Of a stretch of 64,000 bases of DNA, positions 35,762 through 45,600 are shown piece after piece. The DNA lies in assembly GCA_930367205.1 (NCBI GenBank), contig OV884012.1, positions 52,101,239 through 52,165,238 of the forward strand. The letters run 5' to 3'. The notes under the pieces are model-generated. The model was not told the DNA's origin, did not search any database, and was given only the letters and a program-made list of their open reading frames with translations. A program made the position numbers and the translations under genes. Positions within the stretch are counted from its first letter, which is position 1. Each line of letters begins with the position of its first letter. The stretch comes from Acanthosoma haemorrhoidale (taxonomy: Eukaryota; Arthropoda; Insecta; Hemiptera; Acanthosomatidae).

Positions 35762-35925
35762 ATGGGATTATGTTAGAGACTTGATTCCTTTTTATTGTAG
35801 AAGGTGAGGAATTCAATGGACAAGGTTTTTAGATGAACCTTGAAACCTGAAATAGGTATGATAAATAGTCGTGATAGTATCCTGCCCGCTATGCCTCTCC
35901 TCAGAAGAAAAAGAAAAACGGAAAT
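35762..35925 (+). repeat. SINE-like repeat D, copy 2, A-rich tail
   Basis: Second copy of the repeat at 31945-32100. Preceded by a T14 tract and ATTACAATCTGCCT (about 35707-35758), which resembles the 3' terminus of repeat R, so it may be a nested insertion. Confidence 0.5.
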
Positions 35926-36837
35926 AATCGAAACCATGATACATAAAACATTGCAGAGACTTGAGGCATTTACATTGAAATATTCTTCTAAAGTACCTTA
36001 TCGTTTTGTATTATAATTATTACTAAATAAGAATCGATGTTTAATGCAATTTTTTATTCAATTTATTTACTAAGAAAAGGTACTTACACCGCTCCAGAAA
36101 AAAAATCCTTGGCTACTTCCCTGATAATTTATAGATTTATCTTTCTATAGAAAACCCTTGATTTGATTTTCAATAATTGACAATGTAAAAATGCATACTT
36201 TTGGTTTGCTTGAGAAAGGAAGTTAACGGAAGTGAAATATTATGTGGTCACTCGGAGAAAGAGAATTTCTCAGAATTCCCCATATTCATCTGACCGTTGT
36301 CTACACCGTGACACGTCGTGGCCGGTGACGACACAGTTTTTCTACGTGCATGTAATGAGGTTTTGTAAGATTGGTCTAACTATAGTTCACATTTTCCGGG
36401 GCCCTTCCAGTTTCCTTGCGTAAGTGGAAAAGGTGATAGACAAAACGATAAGGGAGTGAGGTCCTAGTTATTCTCAAGTTAAGCAAAAAGTCCTTTTAAT
36501 CTAGATTTATGAAGAAAACTGACTTAGTATTTATTGATCTTTTGGCAGTTTGTCTCATGGTCAAAAAATAATTTTTGACTTTATATGATAAAAAAAAGAA
36601 TGGTTTCTGTGTCATTTTTAAAGTTGTGTGACAATAAGTTCTTTCTGTCATTTTGGTGAATGTTCGGCAACTTTTTCTTTAAAATATGACATTTTATACG
36701 TCGTAACTTAAATGTAGGTTAAGTGTGTAGTATCACACAGTCGAAGGGTTTCGATGATTTAACTAAATACTCCCACTTGGTTGATTTCTTAAGTTTTAGT
36801 GAATTATTTTTATTAGCATACACATTCCAAACCACTT
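35926..36837. other. AT-rich stretch, nothing recognised
   Basis: No supported gene or repeat. Confidence 0.4.
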
Positions 36838-37110
36838 TTCACTCGCTCATTCATACAGTATTTACAAACTGCCCAGAGACCTCCCAAATCCACAAGGTTG
36901 TCAGCTCCCTCGCATGCGAATGAAGAAGCGGAGTCTTGGGAAGTCCCCCGCGCTCCTTCGCCAGCCGCGTCACTGGATACAAGCCAATAGAGGCTAACCA
37001 AGACGCTCAGGACATAATTAGAGAAAGTGGCCATTGCCAGGACTCCCACTGTCGCGTATTTAGAGCAGGTCACAGAGGCCACTGCCGCTTTAGTCTCCGA
37101 GGAGGATTAT
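36838..37110 (-). repeat. Repeat R, copy c
   Basis: Written on the plus strand it shares CACTCGCTCATTCATACA, CCTCGCATGCGAA, GCGGAGTCTTGGGAAGTCCC and CCATTGCCAGGACTCCCACT with copy d. Its sense (minus) strand is open for 89 codons (37082-36813), including ATVGVLAMATFS, also present in copy d as ATVGVLAMASFS, so a coding ancestor is possible. It lies 870 bp on the 3' side of Jockey copy A. Confidence 0.75.
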
Positions 37111-37977
37111 AAGGATAAATAAAACTCTCATTTAATGATTTTTTTTTTTTTGTATTCATACTCCGTTACGCCAACACATTATACATATTCTTGATGTATG
37201 TACACATTTCAACAAGCACGTCAAGCTCTTTAATTTGATAACCTACAAAAATTGCTAGGAAAAAAATATTTTTGCGATTTACAAATGGGTAAAGACTGGT
37301 TAAAGGCACTCATAACTATTTTTAGCACTGTTGGAGCATTATATGACACTGATTACTAAGTATTGTCTTCCTTTGTGAAACACGAAATGAGTGATTATTA
37401 AAATAAGGTATTATAGTTCAAAAATATAAAACAAAATCACATATTATTAGTCACAGTTATGAGATCATTAATTTGAGCCTGCTCGATATAATAAAAAAAT
37501 ATTTATTTTTGATTGCGAAGTAACTAAATAATTATTAAATATTTTCATTTTGTAAGGTAATCTGATAAGGATATCAACATAAAATTCCATGTTTCTAGAT
37601 CAAACAAGGGACTCACAATCACCAGGACATACAGACAGACAGTCACACTGGTGGAATCATAAGGGTATCTGATTTCAAATAAAAAACAAAAAATGAGTTT
37701 GTAGTTCGTTCTTTATAGATATTTATTCCTAAACCGATCTGGACCAAAGTTGAAATAAGTGTTCCTTAGGCCTTATAATAACAGACACCAATTGTAAGCT
37801 ATAATCCCTTTCATAATCCTGTTACGAGCTATTTTAATGTTTCATGAAGATGCAGCAAAAGTCAGGAATTCACAACTAATTCGGCAAGAGTGATAAACTA
37901 GGTGGAACATTCAGAAACGTACCAAAATGAGTCACTTACTATAAGTGACAAATATTAACGTATAATTATTCAAGTAT
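37111..37977. other. AT-rich spacer between repeat R and Jockey copy A
   Basis: No gene recognised; a short CAGACAGACAG run at about 37631. Confidence 0.4.
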
Positions 37978-39700
37978 TTACATACATATAAGATATTATT
38001 CTATATTTCTAATTCCATTTTATTCTAAATTTCTTTAGCTTTTCTGTTTGATAATAAAATTGAGGGTGGTTGGATAAGTTACTATGGAATTTCATGAACT
38101 TGGAAGCGATGAGTTCGGGAATGTAAGGTATATTAAGAGCGTTATGAAGGGTTTTGTTGCTGACGTAATAAGGGGAATTTACTATTGTTCTCAGGACTTT
38201 TGATTGAAAGGATTGGATACGCTTGATGTTCGACTTTTTTGCTGTCCCCCATAGCTCTATTCCGTATGTCTAGATTGGCTTAAGTATAACTTTGAAGATT
38301 AGTAATTTATTTTCTATTGAGAGATGGGATGTCCTTTGAAGTAATCTGTACAGTTGTCCAAAGCGGCTGTTTACTTCTTGTCTTTTTAGTCTCGTGTGTG
38401 GGTTTTATGTCAGTCTTTTGTCGAGATGAAAACCTAAATACCGTTTCAACTCGGTTACAGGGAGAGAAATGGAATTAAAAGAAACTAGTGGACAAGACTT
38501 GCGGCTGAGGGTGAAAGTAATGTGGGAACATTTTGCTTGAATAACTTTAATCCGTCATTGGATAAACCAATGCTCGATCTTATCAAGGTGTTTTTGAAGG
38601 TTATGGGATGCTATATCGGGATCTGAGTTGGATGACAAGACTGCAGTGTCATCTGCAAATGTGGCCAAGGGTTGGTATTGGGGGTAGAGGGGACATCGGC
38701 GGTGTATAGGTTATAGAGGATGAGACCCAGGACTGCCCTGTGGAACTCCTGCTTTTATGGGATAGTAGTTAGAATATTCTAAGTCACAGCGGACTTGAAA
38801 GAAGAGGTTTGAAAGGTAGGACTGTAGGATTAGGAAAAGGGTCAGTGGTAAATATCTTTTGAGCTTGTAAAGCAAACCTGAGTGCCAGACCCTGTCAAAA
38901 GCTTAAGCTATGTCCAGAAAGGCTGCAGTACAATACTGTTTGGTTTCATGGGCAGAGGATATGTGATCAACAACGCGAAGGCCTTGTTGAGCAGTGGAAT
39001 GTCGTAGACGGAAACCAAACTGGTGTGTAGGAAAAAGGTTTTTGGATTTAACAATTGGAAGTAGACGTTTTAATAGGACTTTTTCAAGTATTTTTCAGTA
39101 TGATGAGGAGTCATTCGGTGGTTTATCGGGTTTGGCGAATAGAACAATAATGGAATGTTTCCAGAGGAGAGGAAAGTGCGTAGTTCGGATAGTGCAATTA
39201 TAAATATGTTAGAAAGATAATAGCTTTAGGAGAGAGTTATTTGAGGAGTAAGGAGATCATATCTAGGGGATTTTCGGTAAGGTAAGTTTTTCAGAAGGTA
39301 TTTGACCTTTAGGGGGGTTAACGGCTTTTGGTGGAAGTGAGAGAGGGATAGATGAAGTGAGGAAATCTTTAACAGTTGTGCCATGAGCATGGGTTTGATG
39401 AGAAAGGTGAAGTGTGAAAGTATGGGAAAGATGCAGAGCAAATTCCTCCGAATTATCCCCATCCGAAGCCACCCAGGAGCCATCATTACGACGAAGTAGG
39501 TGTAAAGCATGATGATATTTTAGGATTTTTTTAGTTACATTCCACAGAGAGTTATCCTGTAGACATAGAGGAAAGGTGGGAACTAAAAGAATCATAACGA
39601 AAGGATGCTAATTGCCGCTTTACTAATCTGCAGTACTGATTGTACGAGCGACGATCAGCAGGATGTTGGGATGTTCGGCAATATTGATCACTGTATTTTT
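37978..39700 (-). pseudogene. Jockey-like LINE, copy A (reverse transcriptase and 3' end)
   Basis: On the minus strand the order is: a pre-RT linker (SLWNVTKKILKYHHALHLL, about 39555-39495), the RT palm with AGVPQGSVLG (about 38750-38720), the catalytic box FADDTAV (38659-38639), the thumb (KRYLGFHLDKRLT), and the C-terminus (NRFGQLYRLL-type region, then YGIELWGTAKKS). The 3' end has the GATATTATTCTATATTTC block shared with copy B. Many stops and frameshifts break it. The catalytic Asp pair survives. ORF1 and the endonuclease are missing, so it is 5'-truncated. RT copies LINE RNA at the target site. Confidence 0.85.
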
Positions 39701-40247
39701 TTTTAAATCATTTATAAAGCGAGGCTTAGTGCGATCTATGTTTATCTAAAAAAAGTATTACCTCAATCTTATTAAATATATCGTTAAACTATTTATTAAT
39801 ATTGTGGCAGTTTTGGACATGGCATTATTTTCGCACGTGAAAGCTGTTGATTTATTCAAGAATAAAGTAGAATATAATCATAGATTTTTAAGGTTTAATC
39901 ATCATACACAGACATCCTTTAAAGGCAGCTTTTCTTTAGAAAGTAATAGGAATGTGTGTTCGTGTGTATGCTACTACTATATATATACTATGTATGTATT
40001 TAAAGTCGTACAGTTCCACCTGTAACTCTCAGTATTACTTCAATTTAATTTGCATATTTCCTGTAAATAAATTTAAAAATAAAGTTTGGCTGATAATTGA
40101 ATTAAAAAAGTGAATTTGGTAAATAAAAAAATGTATCAAATAATAAAAAAAATCGCTCAATTAAGGATGTTACGGTTGAAAAAATTATATTGCCTGTTTC
40201 AATAAGGTTTTTTAATAATAGTCCACTAAAGACCAAAAAGATAATAC
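39701..40247. other. AT-rich spacer
   Basis: No recognised content. Confidence 0.4.
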
Positions 40248-40252
40248 ATATC

Positions 40253-41098
40253 TGTTGTGGCCACCCCTTAGTTACCAATAATTAGAAGTTCCCCTCTTCT
40301 CGGCCCAGAAAATATCTATCTATGTTTCTATATTTTAATGATAAAGTTTATGACGTCAGTCAGAGAGGGGGGAGAAGCTAGTGGGGGAAACAGCCGCAGG
40401 TGTGGAAACCATCCCCACCACGGCTGTCCTGCCTATATAACCCAGGAGTCTTAGGGCGCACCACAGAAATAACAGGACCGGCACTTAGAACACACCTCTC
40501 TCTCTGCACTGGCGCTTGCTGCTCTACTCAAACCATGGCCTTTTCACTCAACTACCTCTGCATCTCTCTCTCTCCTAGCCTTGCTTTGTTTTATTCCGGC
40601 AATGTCAAACCCCACACCTTCCTAAGTGGGAATATCTGCCTTCGTCTCGCTAAAACTAGCACCTCCTTGGGAGAGACCTCTCCCTCGCGGACGACGGTTG
40701 CCGTGACCCTACAAACTTTACCTAGTAGCGTCTCCCACGGCAATCCAGTCTGCTTCTCTCCGGTTCACACTCGCCTTTGGGATCCGGACGGTTTTCGCCT
40801 ACCCTTAGATACCGAGCGTGAATCCATGGTCATTCCAATACCACATAAATTACCTATAAACCTGCCCTGTGCCTCTTCTCCTGAACATAGTGCTTGGTCC
40901 GGGCACACATTCTAAGATCTAATGGAGTCAGATCAAAACGAATTAAGCTGCCCATCGACCAGGCCGCCAGCCAGGGTGAAAGACCATAGGTCCATTCGCC
41001 TTATCTCTTTCTTGGCGCTAGAGGTTGTAGCGACTCTAGCCCGTGGCGGGCGTCCTCTTTCCACCTTGAGGACCTGCATGTCTGATAACTACCCGAAA
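40253..41098 (+). mobile_element. Solo LTR of the CsRn1-type retrotransposon family
   Basis: An 846-bp LTR with TGTTGTGGCC at the 5' end and ACCCGAAA at the 3' end, aligned with the LTR at 6524-7420. It is flanked by a 5-bp duplication ATATC (40248-40252 and 41099-41103), the size expected for Ty3/gypsy integration. It carries a TATA box (CTATATAA, 40433-40440) and a CRE-like TGACGTCA (40351-40358). No internal region is present, so it formed by LTR-LTR recombination. A 171-codon frame inside (40400-40915) is not a gene. Confidence 0.9.
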
Positions 41099-41103
41099 AT
41101 ATC

Positions 41104-42195
41104 ATAAGTGAGCACGGTAAAATATTCATTTTTTAACCCTACATAATTAACCGTAATTTATCACTAATTTCTTTATTTTTCTCAAGGTTGCTTTTAGTTT
41201 CAGCTCTTTGCGGGACAAACGTTTATGCACTTTTCCCATCCCTCTACAAAAATTGTGGTTACCCTAGGAAAAAAAAAAAATAATAAGTTAACTTGTTTTA
41301 ATCTGAAATGCATTGAAGAAAAAATCCAAAGAAATTAACTTTGACAACACGCAGTTCGCAAATTGGATTCTGTCAAAATTATCAGGGGCATAATTTAACG
41401 ATTCTAAGTAAACTCACAACTTGTTGTTGAAACTGAAATAGGTGCGATCACTGGTAAGAAAGCTGTGGACCACTTTGCGTAGACTTAGTCATCAATTGGA
41501 AAGCTAAGCGTTGATCCTAAACGGCAAAAGCAAGTTGGTTCTAGACGCTGGAAAGGGAGAAAGGAAGAAGACGGTAGATATGCCTAGGCCTAGTCACAAC
41601 AAAGGAAAAACAATACTCAGAGGGAGAAAATAATGCAAAACTGGAGATTTACCTCAGCTTAAAAAATATCATGAAAAAATTTGTTTCAATATAAAATAAG
41701 AAAAATATATAATACACGATTAATTTAATGAAAAAAAATTAATTTTATAAATATTGGTGGTTAACCTTTTAAAAGGTTGCATATATGGTTTTACCAACAC
41801 AACATTCAAAGAGAAGTTTACAAAAATAAGATAATAATAAGAAGAAGAAAAAATATAAAGTCATTTTCAAGTGTCTGTCTGAGTGGTAAAGAGGTGTTGG
41901 AATGGGACGATTTTTAAAGTACTGAAGCATGAAGGATATAGAGAGGGAGAGAATTCTAGGGAGTAGAGGAGGGAGCCAGAAAGAAATTTTGAATCCTGCA
42001 TTTTTGTGGGAAGGTCAGAAAGACGGGATCTTGTATCCCCGGAGTAGACTGTGGTTTTTAAGTGTAGGATATTGTAAATATAATAACATAAGGTCCTCCT
42101 TATCAAAAAAAACAAAAAAAAAATTACTGCCTACGATACAGTTTTACTAGTCAAAGGTCCGGGGACATATCTCTTGAAATAGATGCTTCATCAAA
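41104..42195. other. AT-rich stretch, nothing recognised
   Basis: Short frames on both strands near 41870-42150 have no recognisable features. Confidence 0.4.
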
Positions 42196-42228
42196 TGTTC
42201 ACATAAAGGATCTACCTGGAGAACTTAC

Positions 42229-42521
42229 AGGGGGGAATGAGGGCGGTATCGGCTTCTGGATTAGTTGCTGGTAGCACATGGGGGCTAACACTCTCAGAAG
42301 GCTGTGTATAGGGTATGACTGACCCGCAATTAAATACACCATTTCGGCATTGGGCACTGCTGTGGAATCAAATTTTAATAAGAAACAAATAACATAAAAC
42401 AATGCACTTAAATCGATCACAGGTGCTTTAAAGATTATTACCCCATTTAAGAAATAAGAGTGATAGACGAGACCACAGGATATGACGGTGGGTGCCAGCG
42501 ACATGGTGGGCACCACACCTC
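42229..42521 (-). CDS. Possible two-exon unidentified coding segment
   Basis: Minus strand: an exon at 42521-42442 (acceptor CTTTTTCAG/G, donor GGG/GTAATA) and an exon at 42359-42229 (acceptor TTGATTCCACAG, donor CCT/GTAAGT) around an 82-nt intron. One frame runs through both without a stop and also matches the unspliced open frame in the second part (VPNAEMVYLIAGQSYPIHSL). The four splice sites are good for AT-rich DNA, but the peptide matches nothing I know and flanking exons were not found. Chance cannot be excluded. Confidence 0.25.
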
Positions 42522-42615
42522 CTGAAAAAGTACCACCATCGCCATCAAAGGCAATAAAACTACCATTGACATCACTCAGTGGCTGCTGTCAGCCGGTATT
42601 ACAATCGTATCGGGT

Positions 42616-42628
42616 GGGGGGGGGGGGG
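42616..42628 (+). repeat. G13 homopolymer
   Basis: Thirteen consecutive G. Similar runs of 10-13 occur at 76-86, 16585-16594, 57096-57106 and (as C) 24072-24084. Confidence 0.9.
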
Positions 42629-42689
42629 TAGTGTGTGACTGTTTATCAAAACACCACACATGATCACAGCAAAGTTAGATTTGCTAAGA

Positions 42690-43115
42690 TTTTTTTTTTT
42701 TTTTTTTTTTTTTAAATGATGAAATTACAATCTCCCTTAATACTTAATAGGCAATAAATAATAGAGATAAATGTTTTCATTCATACCATATTTACAATTC
42801 ATCATTCGCTCGCACATTCATACAATATTTACAAACATTTACAAACAGCCCAGGGGCCCCCCAAGTCCACACGGTTGTGGCCTCCCTCGCATGCGAAAGA
42901 GGAAGCGGAGTCTTGGGAAGTCCCCCACGCTCCCCCACCAGCCACGCCACCGAATACGAGCGAGGCTGACGAAGAGCGCGAGAGCCACATACGCTCAGGA
43001 CATGATAGGAGAAACTAGCCATTGCCAGGACTCCCACTGTTGCACATTTATAGGATTTATCACATTTATCACGAGGCCATTGCTGTTTCAGTCTCCGAGG
43101 AGGTTTATACGGATG
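42690..43115 (-). repeat. Repeat R, copy d (most complete, poly(A)-tailed)
   Basis: The sense (minus) strand runs from about 43115 to GGGAGATTGTAATTTCATC and then a poly(A) tract (plus-strand T run of about 27 ending near 42713). The GC-rich core contains GGGGGACTTCCCAAGACTCC and TTTCGCATGCGAGGGAGG. The tail marks it as a retroposed element or the 3' end of one. A 120-codon minus-strand frame (43154-42792) crosses it and shares ATVGVLAMA with copy c. It lies 35 bp on the 3' side of Jockey copy B. Confidence 0.75.
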
Positions 43116-43148
43116 AGTGGAGCAGTACAATGACTCAGTAGCACAGTC

Positions 43149-43700
43149 ATACATATATATAAGATATTATTCTATATTTCTAATTCAATTTTATTCTAAA
43201 TTTCTTTAGCTTTTCTGATTGATAAGAAAATTTAGGGTGGTTAGATAGGTTACTATGGAATTTCATGAATTTGGAAGGGATGAGTTCAAGAATGTAGCGT
43301 ATATTCAGATCATTATGAAGGGTTTTGTTGCTGACATAATAATGGGTGTGAAACAGGATGATACTTTAGGATTTTTTTAGTTACATTCCACAGGGAGTTA
43401 TCCCTGGTAGAAAGAGAGGAGAGGTCGGAATTGAAGGAATTGGAACGGAAGGACGCCAATTGCCGCTTTACCAATCTGCAGTACTGATTGTATGAGCGGC
43501 GATCAGCAGGATGTCGGGATCTTTGCCATACTGTTCTGGAACGGCGTTTGGATTGGATTAGGAGTTTGAGATACTGAGGTAAACGATTATGATTGTGGAT
43601 TTTTGGGTGACGATGCCTCCCAAGCCGACCTCTGGACCTGAGTAGTGAAAGAATGCACTGCATCGTCTAGGTCTTGGGATGTTTTCAGGAGGGTCAACGG
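43149..43700 (-). pseudogene. Jockey-like LINE copy B: 3' end fused to pre-RT linker (RT deleted)
   Basis: The 3' end block (43149-43340) matches copy A at 37978-38175; the sequence then jumps at about 43340 to the pre-RT linker (SRRTVW-type basic helix, DPAD-like motif, SLWNVTKKILKYH), which corresponds to about 39500-39690 of copy A. About 1.3 kb encoding the whole reverse transcriptase is therefore missing. The junction is clean, so a single internal deletion is likely. This copy cannot self-mobilise. Confidence 0.8.
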
Positions 43701-43781
43701 AGCCTGTAAGAAGCTGGCGGAAGGGGTCCCAATCGACTGGGCCCCTAATAAATGAAGGAGGAGGTAGTTTGTGAATTGGTC

Positions 43782-44453
43782 TTAGGAAATGGTTAATAAT
43801 AAAGAGCTATGATCGGAGGAGAGGTCATCGAGGCGCTTGAGTGAATAGTTTAGTGTTCCTAAACTATTGTAGAAGAAGAAGTCTAGGAGATCTGGATTTC
43901 GGTTTGGATCTGATGGCCAATAGGTGGCTGTGTCAGGAGAGATCGTGGAGCAAGGTTTCCGTGTGAGTGCAGACAGCAAAGCACGTCCACGTGTATTCGT
44001 GGATCTTGACCCCCAGTGTTGGTGCTCCGCATTAAAGTCCCCACCCACAAGGAAAAAATGTCCTATGGAGTCTAGAAAGGAGATGAATTGGGAATCGGAA
44101 ATGGATTTATTGGGAGGGCAGTACACTGATGCTAGAGTAAGGGGGAAAGGGAAGGTGCTGATTGACACTGCAGTGGACTGAAGGAAATCATGTGCTACCA
44201 AAGGAACTATGTGATGGGAAATGAAGTTATGGACAATGACAGTGGTACCTGCATGTGCTCTTCCATCTGGGTGATTTGTTCGATAAGTCTGGTACTGTCG
44301 AACCGTAAATGGTCGTTTACTCGTAAGTTTTGTTTCAGTAATGAGAGCTACGTCGATCTTCTTGTCGTGGAGTAGTGCTGTCAGTTCGTTAGTGTGGGTG
44401 CGAACACCATTCGCATTCCAAAGGAGAATGGATAAGGAGTCGGAAGGATCCAC
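43782..44453 (-). pseudogene. Jockey-like LINE copy B: apurinic-type endonuclease domain of ORF2
   Basis: A 223-codon open frame with the complete EEP/APE-type endonuclease signature in order: LLWNANGV (metal/phosphate Asn), ALITETKL (catalytic Glu), SVYCPP, GGDFNAEHQHWGS (Asp/Asn), NPDLLDFF (Asp) and LSSDHSSL (Asp-His). The domain nicks target DNA to prime reverse transcription. Two faults: the expected ATG is GTG (44453-44451), and the frame ends before the linker to the RT, which is deleted. Every listed catalytic residue is present, so the domain decayed late. Confidence 0.88.
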
Positions 44454-44466
44454 TTATGGATTTTGT

Positions 44467-45467
44467 TTAACGGGGATAAGGTAGGAGATAAGATTTGTAA
44501 GAAGGGAAATGAGAGGAGTAATTAGGGTTCTGAACTCTGTAAGGAATGAGGTTAAAAGGCTGGTGAGATCCGAACTTGAAGGTGGAGGAATTTGCAAGAT
44601 GTGTGGCTGAGGATGGGATAGAGTTTGTGGGTGACGGGATGAACGGAATGCTGGGAAAGGTGATCTTGCGGACAGGGAGTGGGCCCATATTTGTGTGCCC
44701 ATATGCCTGACAGTTATGGCACTGGACGATGTCTCGTTTGGGGTACGGTTTTTCAGCCTGTACCCTTGTGTAGTACAGGTGTGTTAGTTCATATATCTTC
44801 TCCACTCCAGGTGTTCGCTCGAGGTCAAAAAAGAACAGTGGTAACGCCGTTTTTATTGATTCCTCTAGTTGCCTATCCTCACGTAACACGTTCGTTATTT
44901 GGCGAACTTTGAATCCAAGAGCAGAGAGTTCATCTTCTATTTTATCAGCTGGTGTGGTCGGGTGCAAATTTCTAATCGCTACTGGAGCAAACGTTCTTGT
45001 TTAAGTTGATAGGTATGAAAGTCGGCATTGGTTTCATCCAAATATTTGATAATTGCCCGATAAGTATCGGGAGTGTCCGGAGAGATTTTAGTGTCCCGTG
45101 ACCTATTGAGGCACGTGTATTTTCCAGTACCTACTATTTTTCTCATTTGTGAGCATAGTAATTTAAAGTTGCTAATGATGCGTACAAATATAGCAGGTGG
45201 TTTGGGGCGTGTGGGTATTTTGTTGAGTTCCATTTCTTCTGCTGGGATATTTTTCAACGCCTCAAAGGTGTTAGGTGTGATGAAAGGCGACTCTATGGCG
45301 GTTTCTTTATTGGATTTGCTGGCCTGTGGAGGTATATCTTCTATGGAACTAGCTGCAGTGGAGGTTATTAGTACGTTGCTATTTGAACGTCTCGGTTTTC
45401 GCTTTACAGGCGATGGTGTCGGGGTTGGACCTAGTGACCTAGATCTTTTTGTTTTATTTTGAGACAT
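44467..45467 (-). pseudogene. Jockey-like LINE copy B: ORF1 (Gag-like nucleic-acid-binding protein), frameshifted
   Basis: The N-terminal part (ATG at 45467, stop after 44979) has a basic Ser/Pro-rich leader (KTKRSRSLGPTPTPSPVKRK), then PPAIFVRIISNF and TYRAIIKYLDETNADFHTYQ, typical of Jockey-clade ORF1. A one-base shift near 44975 puts the rest in another frame: AIRNLHPTTPADKIEDEL, ALPLFFFDLERTP, KRDIVQCHNCQAYGHT. The last is the first CCHC zinc knuckle, broken just after its His; further knuckles are missing. A second upstream ATG (45488) is possible but less typical. The protein would coat LINE RNA. Confidence 0.85.
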
Positions 45468-45511
45468 TAGTTGTTGATAAAATCTCATTTTATCATAACA
45501 ACGGTTTGTTA

Positions 45512-45600
45512 GTAAAAAAAAAAGTACATAGCGCCGGTGGGATTCAAGCTCACAACTTCCAGTGGTGAGTCACGGGTCTTGGCTCTGAGCCACCAGACCG
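45512..45600 (-). repeat. tRNA-like SINE unit with Pol III terminator, upstream of LINE ORF1
   Basis: Minus strand: A box TGGCTCAGAGCC (45592-45581) and B-box-like GCTTGAATCCC (45549-45539) with starts 43 bases apart, followed by CACCGGCGC and then a run of about ten T. The T run would end a Pol III transcript. The stems are weak, so this is a tRNA-derived SINE rather than a working tRNA. It lies 20-40 bp before ORF1 of Jockey copy B in the same orientation. Confidence 0.6.

Noticed and set aside
40400..40915. A 171-codon plus-strand open frame
   Set aside because: It lies wholly inside the solo LTR, is not conserved as a frame in the LTR at 6524-7420, and has no protein-like motif.
45073..45462. 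A 129-codon plus-strand frame (and others at 43924-44912)
   Set aside because: Antisense shadows of the LINE ORF1 and endonuclease on the minus strand.
45525..45599. Functional tRNA gene
   Set aside because: The boxes and spacing are right, but the acceptor and anticodon stems do not pair convincingly.
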